This document shows positions 58,917 through 64,000 of a stretch of 64,000 nt of DNA, one piece after another. Source of the DNA: Bos javanicus (Eukaryota; Chordata; Mammalia; Artiodactyla; Bovidae); assembly GCF_032452875.1 (NCBI RefSeq), contig NC_083868.1:100002537-100066536 (forward strand). The letters are read 5' to 3'. Position 1 is the stretch's first letter. Every line of letters starts with the position of its first letter. The notes below the pieces were generated by a model. The model saw nothing but the letters and a program-made list of their open reading frames with translations. It was not told the DNA's origin and did not search any database. A program made the translations under genes and the position numbers.

Positions 58917-60030
58917 TCTAATAAGCAGAGCATTGGCTTTTTTTTTTTTTTAAGAAAAACTATTTTTATATTGGAGAGCATTGGTTTAATCAAAGATGTT
59001 TCAATGAGGTACATCATCCCAGGTGACAAAGTTTATTGTGTGTCTTGGTGTTCTTATCCTAATGATCCAATGGCCAGTTCTCTCTTTTTTATTGTTGTTT
59101 TGGGGGTTTTGTTTTCTCTTGTCTTTTTATTGTTTTGTAAACTTCACTGCTTTGGACTTAGTTTGGGCTCCTCAGCGGACTATGAATATATCTGTGAAAT
59201 GGAGTTCCTGAAATTAGCCCCCAAGAGTGGTTTCCATTAGTGGAGGAACCTTTTCTAGGTGTTTTCAAAAATGTTCTAAAGCTTGACTGGGTTTTCAGAA
59301 TACTAAAATGCTTTTCTAAAGTCACATAGATAGTAAATGTCGTAGTCCGAATGAGAACCTGCCACTCACTGGTCAGGAAGATGAAAGTTTGGTTTTCCAG
59401 TCTTGGTTTTATTATTTATTAACTCTGTGATCTTGAGCAACTTTTTTCCTCATTATTGTTTAAAATGGGACTTGAGGTCCCTGCTCTGTTGACTTCAGAG
59501 GATTTTGTGAGGCTCAAATGAAAGTGCTTTGAAACTATAAAATGAAACCTTTTGCCTTCTTAGCAATCTCTGTTACCTTTCACTGTGGGAACTAATTTGA
59601 AGTCTTAATAAGGCATTCATCACGTAGTCGATCTGCTGAATTTGGGTCATATTGCTTTGTTTCGTTTTTCTCTTTACATTTGTGAACACTTAGCTTTTAA
59701 AACTACATGGCAATCTGTAAAATTTCTTATAAATCAGTAAAACTATCTTTAGTCATTGTAAATGTCTTTAAAAATGAAATTCTTCATCTGTGTTTGGACA
59801 TTTCACTTTTATTCATTTCTTTTCAAATCTTCCAAATATAGTAGAGTTATATATTAGAATTACTGAGGCTATTGTGGCATTATTGATATTTCATTTTCAT
59901 TTTGTGGTGGTCTGTTACATGTTAACAACTGAATTTCCATTTCCTGAAACAGGGAAAATATATTTGTTTTCATTAAAAGGAGAAATGTATTTAGTAATTA
60001 CATTTTGTCTTCCGTTGATATATATTGAAG
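58917..60030. other. ZBBX: ZBBX intron 3, one MIR trace
   Basis: About 59400-59560 follows the MIR plus strand ('ctctgtgatcttgagcaac', 'tgtgaggctcaaatgaaagtgc'). The open frames at 58971-59240 have no family resemblance. A pyrimidine-rich tract and 'attgaag' lead into the next exon. Confidence 0.5.
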
Positions 60031-60121
60031 GTCAAGTGGATACCATTGGAAATCTGGACAAGTAGGCAAATTGGGTAATCAATCATACACAATGTCACAA
60101 AATAAAGGAAATGTTATTAAG
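60031..60121 (+). CDS. ZBBX: ZBBX third coding exon
   Basis: 91 bp from acceptor 'tatattgaag' to donor gtaaga at 60122. With GG carried over, the first base gives GGG (Gly), and the frame reads SSGYHWKSGQVGKLGNQS then YTMSQNKGNVIK, which I recognise as ZBBX. It ends in phase 0. The three coding exons sum to 273 bp, exactly 91 codons with no stop. The fact that only one frame per exon makes this possible is strong internal support. Zinc-binding B-box residues are not yet reached; they lie in later exons outside the window. Confidence 0.9.
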
Positions 60122-62034
60122 GTAAGAGAACACTATTTGAGTCTCAAGCAGTTTGCTAAGAATATATAAATTATTTTTTAAGATCTTGCTTTCCCTTCCA
60201 TACTTAAGAACCTACAATTCTTATTTTTAAAAGCTTTACATATTATTGGATTTTGATTAAATTTTATGGGTTAATATGCAACTTTCACTGTTCAGATATG
60301 TTTTTGGTTTTCATCTGCACATTGAATTTTAAAAATTCACCTTCAGTTGAATTTTTCTAAATTCAGTTTCTCCTTTCAGTTCGGTTCTGGTTTTCAAGTA
60401 TGGGAAGCAGAACAACATAGTTCTGTATTAAAGTGAAAGTGAGGTTATTTGATATAACAAATGACAGACTTTTTCTGCCTTTTTATTGTATCACATTTAT
60501 TTAATATGTTCATGTTCTGCTTGAATAATAAATATTCTTAAGTTGTTGATTCCATGTGTGAAGATACCCGAGGGAAAACTGCTTTAAAATTTCCCAGCTA
60601 TAGAATTTCTTTATCTTTACTATGTATTGTAAAATATACCATTATATTTAAGGTTAAAAGAATAGGAGTATCCTTATGTAATGAAAACTGCTTTGCTTCT
60701 CTATTCTTTAGTACAAGATCCGTGACTTTGTAAGTTTTAACTTATGTAGCTTTTTCCTTTTTATATACCTATCATTAAACTTTCATTGGACCAGTTGGCA
60801 TCTACAAATATCTTATTTGGCACTTCTAGCCTTTTTGGCTTTGAAAAAGCTTTTTATTCTTTACTGTCTTTCTCTTACTGAGATATGTGACTTTAATTTT
60901 TGAGTTAAAAGTTTTATAATCCACTTTGCATTTTTCATTATCTTTCTGAGACATTGTTCCAGGCTTTAGATGTTGTTGTAAATATATTAAAAGTGCTGAC
61001 TCTTTGTGATTATTGATTTATTTATTCAATAGCATTTATAAGTTCCTTCTTTGTCTCATAGTGAATTGTCCTTGTTCTCAAGGAGATCCTTATGTAATGT
61101 AGAAGACAAGGCACATATGAAAATATCTACAGGAAAAGTCACTATGTAATTTTTGCCATTTAGTGTATGAATCCTTTGTGCTTGGGAAATAATAGTTTAC
61201 CTCTAAAATATGTGAGAGTGTGCTAGATATATTTGTTAGGAAAATTGATGAATAAGTCATAATGCCAGTTCCCATAAACCTCATAATTGAGTAGGAGGGT
61301 GAAAGCCTGGGGTAGGGTGGGGAGGCACAGAAGGTGGGAGATAAAGGAAGATTGGACAGGATGGGAGGAGGACTGAAAACCAGACTCTGAGTCTTGACTT
61401 TTTTCACTGGGTGAATGGAATTCCCTAAGAGTTTTGAAGGCAAGTTTAAGGTAATGATGTGTACTGGCTGATCTTCTCAACATCCAGTGCATTTGGAGTT
61501 TGTAAGTAGAGTAGAGAGCAAGTGATATTCACATTCTTTTGATCATGTACCATATCAATAAAGAATTCATTTTGAGAATGAACTTGCTATACACAATTTT
61601 TTATTTGCTTATAGATATAATCTATTTATATGCATACTAATTTACTAATATGTCATGTGCATTGTAAAACAAAATATGGACATTAATCAGGGATGATATA
61701 AATATGAAGAGATGTTTCTTTTTCTCTCTTTGGTCTTCTCCTGAGCTCCCTCAGGCATGCATGTATGCTACTTTTACCACTGGTACAGAGACAGAGAGAC
61801 TACTTACAAGACTATTAAAAGGTCCGATGAGAAGAGTTTGAATTAGAATGTAGCGAAAGAAATATAAAGGAAACATGGAACCAAACACAGTGAGAAAGGA
61901 AAGGAGAAGTAAAATATATAAGTGATATTCCAGAATGAATTGCCTAGGAGATAGAATAAATGATGGAGCTGGAGAAAATTTTCTGGTGTTTACATTTAGG
62001 CTTCTTCCTTCCTTCCCCCTTTTTCTTTTCCCAG
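60122..62034. other. ZBBX: ZBBX intron 4, nothing recognised
   Basis: AT-rich, about 1.9 kb. I searched for a fourth coding exon in phase 0 between here and the window end and saw none with fitting splice sites and ZBBX-like coding. Confidence 0.5.
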
Positions 62035-62210
62035 ACCTATTGAGGTCTGGTTGGCTAATAAAATTATATTTAAAGAGTACAACATGATGGTTTAATATAC
62101 ATATACATTGTGAATGGATTTCCCCCACTGAGTTAATTAACATATCCACATTTGCTTTAGTTTTTATAAGAACATTTAAGTTCTACTTGTAACAAATTTC
62201 AAAGACTTAG
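62035..62210 (-). mobile_element. L1M-type LINE 3' UTR fragment
   Basis: On + 'gagtacaacatgatggtttaatatacatatacattgtgaatgg' and 'gagttaattaacatatccac' are the reverse complement of an old L1 3' UTR. Confidence 0.72.
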
Positions 62211-62379
62211 AGTTTTGTTTATACTCTAATGTGCTGGCTGAAGCTGAGAGAGTAAATGTGCCACCTAAGAATTTATAAAAAAGGAGAAGAAGGGTGTGAA
62301 GGATAAAGGGCAGGTATGAAGGATAAAGCTCAGAAAATATGGAGGCAAATAAAACTTTAATATTTGCTCACTACCTGTT

Positions 62380-62540
62380 TTTTACCAACCAACAGTGCTT
62401 ATCCTGTTTTATCTCTTTGAGTGCTTATATCACTCTTCAGAGACAGTTGCTCTTTTTTACAGTTCCACAGATGAAGTAATTTAACACCGAAAGTTGAATA
62501 ACTTGCTCATGTCAAAGGTCAGGGCCAAGATTTGGAATGC
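62380..62540 (-). mobile_element. MIR SINE
   Basis: 'cacagatgaagtaatttaacaccg', 'gaataacttgctcatgtcaaaggtcag' and 'ggccaagatttgga' follow the reverse complement of MIR. Confidence 0.65.
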
Positions 62541-62566
62541 AGGTTTTCAGGTGGCTAGTTTGGCAT

Positions 62567-62822
62567 CCCACTCCAGTACTCTTGCCTGGAAAATCCCATG
62601 GACAGAGGAGCCTGGTAGGCTGCAGTCCATGGGGTCACTAGGAGTCAGACACGACTGAGCGACTTCACTTTGACTTTCCACTTTCATGCATTGGAGGAGG
62701 AAATGGCAACTCACTCCAGTGTTCTTGCCTGGAGAATCCCATGGACAGAGGAGCCTGGTGGGCTGCCGTCTATGGGATCGCACAGAGTCAGACATGACTG
62801 AAGTGACTTAGCAGCAGCAGCA
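62567..62822 (+). mobile_element. Bov-A2 SINE
   Basis: Dimeric Bov-A2 lacking its first bases (starts 'ccactccagtactcttgcc') and ending in cag repeats. Confidence 0.92.
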
Positions 62823-63025
62823 GTTCTAAGATAATTTGCCAGCCCTCTAGCGAAAGGAGCCTGAGAAGAGAAAGAATGGGAGAAATAGAGTCAAAGTAAT
62901 GTAATGTAATTTCATAGGAGATAAAAGTCAAAGAGAACATCTTTAGAAAAAAATGGAGAAGTCAGATTTGACTAATGTATTTGTAATGAAAAAAGTTGAA
63001 TATAGTTTTATTCCAATGTTTTTCA

Positions 63026-63228
63026 GCTGGGGGCAATTTTGTCCCCCAGGAGACACTTGGCAATATCTGGACATATATTTTGCTATCACCACTGAGAGGG
63101 ATATTTTTGGCTAATGGTGTGTAGTGGCTACAAGTCAGGAGTACTGCTGAACATTAGACAATGAGCTGGGCAGCCCTCATAACAGAGAATTATTTGGCCT
63201 AAAATAGTGGTACCAAAGTCACAGAATC
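63026..63228 (-). mobile_element. MER20 (hAT-Charlie DNA transposon)
   Basis: 'gggggcaattttgtcccccaggagacacttggcaatatctgg' and 'gggcagccctcataacagagaattatttggcc' are the reverse complement of MER20, nearly full length. Confidence 0.75.
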
Positions 63229-63234
63229 CTGTGC

Positions 63235-63440
63235 TAGACAATATAGATTAAAATCCTGACTCATGTAATTAGTTTTGTGATTTTAGACAAAAATTTAACC
63301 TTTTTAGACAAAAATCTAACCTGTAACCTTTCTTGGTCTTATGTTACCATGTTTGTAAACATGTGTAACAGTACTTGCTGACTACTTCACAGAGTTTCAA
63401 GCAGTGCATGAGATAATATGTGTGAAACCAATGTAACATG
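63235..63440 (+). mobile_element. MIR SINE, degraded
   Basis: 'aatcctgactcatgtaattagttttgtgattttagac', a local duplication of 'tagacaaaaatttaacc', then 'gtaacagtacttgctgactacttcac'. Confidence 0.5.
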
Positions 63441-63883
63441 AACTGAAAATCATGTTAAAATGGTTATTTACGGAGAATGAGAATTTTTAAAAACAATACA
63501 TTTGATTTGATGGTTGGGTTGTCATCAGATGTAAGAATTTATTTCAAGTTGTTGAAAAAGAAAGACAGGTGGAAATGAGTAAAGGCTAAAGTTTCAGTGA
63601 ACATGAGAGCAGAGGGCGACCTGTCAAGGGTTTAAGAGGCTCAAGGAAATACTTTATTATGTGGGAGATGATGGAGCCAGTTTGTAGCTGAGGGATAGGT
63701 TGACTAGTGGAGGAAACACTGAACATTAAATCAGAGAGGTGTCAGCTGCTTGGGGCTTTGAAGAGGTGGCTCCTTGAGGAGGGCTTGACCAAAGGAAAGA
63801 AGGCACATTTCCTTGAGACAGGAAAGATGGAAAACAGGTGATAATAATGGTACATTTTTTAGAGGTTGCTTTTGACAGGCAGT

Positions 63884-64000
63884 TGGAGAAGGCAATGGCA
63901 CCCCACTCCAGTACTCTTGCCTGGAAAATCCCATGGATGGAGGAGCCTGGTGGGCTACATTCCATGGGATCACCAAGAGTCGGGCACGACTTCACTTTCA
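63884..64000 (+). mobile_element. Bov-A2 SINE, cut by the window end
   Basis: First BovA unit from 'ggagaaggcaatggcacccc' to 'cgacttcactttca'. The second unit would lie outside the window. The 900 bp before it hold only the MER20 and MIR listed. Confidence 0.9.

Noticed and set aside
58971..59240. 89-codon plus-strand open frame with a hydrophobic segment, inside ZBBX intron 3
   Set aside because: It has no acceptor/donor pair in a fitting phase and no resemblance to ZBBX; the hydrophobicity comes from a T-rich tract.
61751..62149. 132-codon minus-strand open frame with hydrophobic stretches
   Set aside because: It overlaps an old L1 3' UTR fragment and ZBBX intronic sequence, with no motif or start context.

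Overview
This is a window of mammalian nuclear DNA from a ruminant, most likely a bovid. It is AT-rich and packed with ruminant-type retroelements: BovB (RTE) LINEs, Bov-tA and Bov-A2 SINEs whose body is the BovB 3' end, tRNA-Glu-derived CHR-type SINEs, a full-length artiodactyl-type L1, and one solo retroviral LTR. Older pan-mammalian repeats (L1M, L2, MIR, MER5A, MER20) lie between them. I cannot tell cattle from sheep, goat or buffalo by eye. Nothing looks bacterial, viral or CRISPR-like.

About 1-43.9 kb is intergenic and I find no protein-coding or RNA gene in it. It holds BovB pieces (0.7, 2.2, 17.1-18.1, 36.3, 39.7-41.5 kb), a decayed full-length L1 (5.6-13.5 kb) with a recognisable target duplication, a solo LTR (22.9-23.4 kb), a SINE and microsatellite pile-up (30.7-31.7 kb) and two older L1 fragments. 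The 17.1-18.1 kb BovB is a single insertion whose 5' part is inverted (the structure made by twin priming), bounded by an exact 11-bp duplication.

About 44-64 kb is the 5' end of one real gene on the + strand, which I identify as ZBBX (zinc finger B-box domain containing). A CpG-rich promoter at about 44.0-44.35 kb carries two near-consensus RFX X-boxes, followed by a probable non-coding first exon with a good donor site. Three coding exons follow at 53.5, 58.5 and 60.0 kb. Their splice phases fit exactly and join into 91 uninterrupted codons, beginning with an N-terminus I recognise and continuing into a charged coiled-coil segment. The B-box and the rest of the gene lie beyond the right edge. 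X-boxes suit a gene of the motile-cilium programme, in which ZBBX is a known expression marker.

The introns hold more retroelements: two inverted BovB copies about 2.5 kb apart, Bov-A2 and Bov-tA SINEs with visible target duplications, and an L1 with a second 5' inversion. Nearly all long open frames in the window are parts or antisense shadows of these elements. I found no novel multi-gene system. The items most worth following are the X-box pair, the twin-primed BovB and the intronic inverted repeats.
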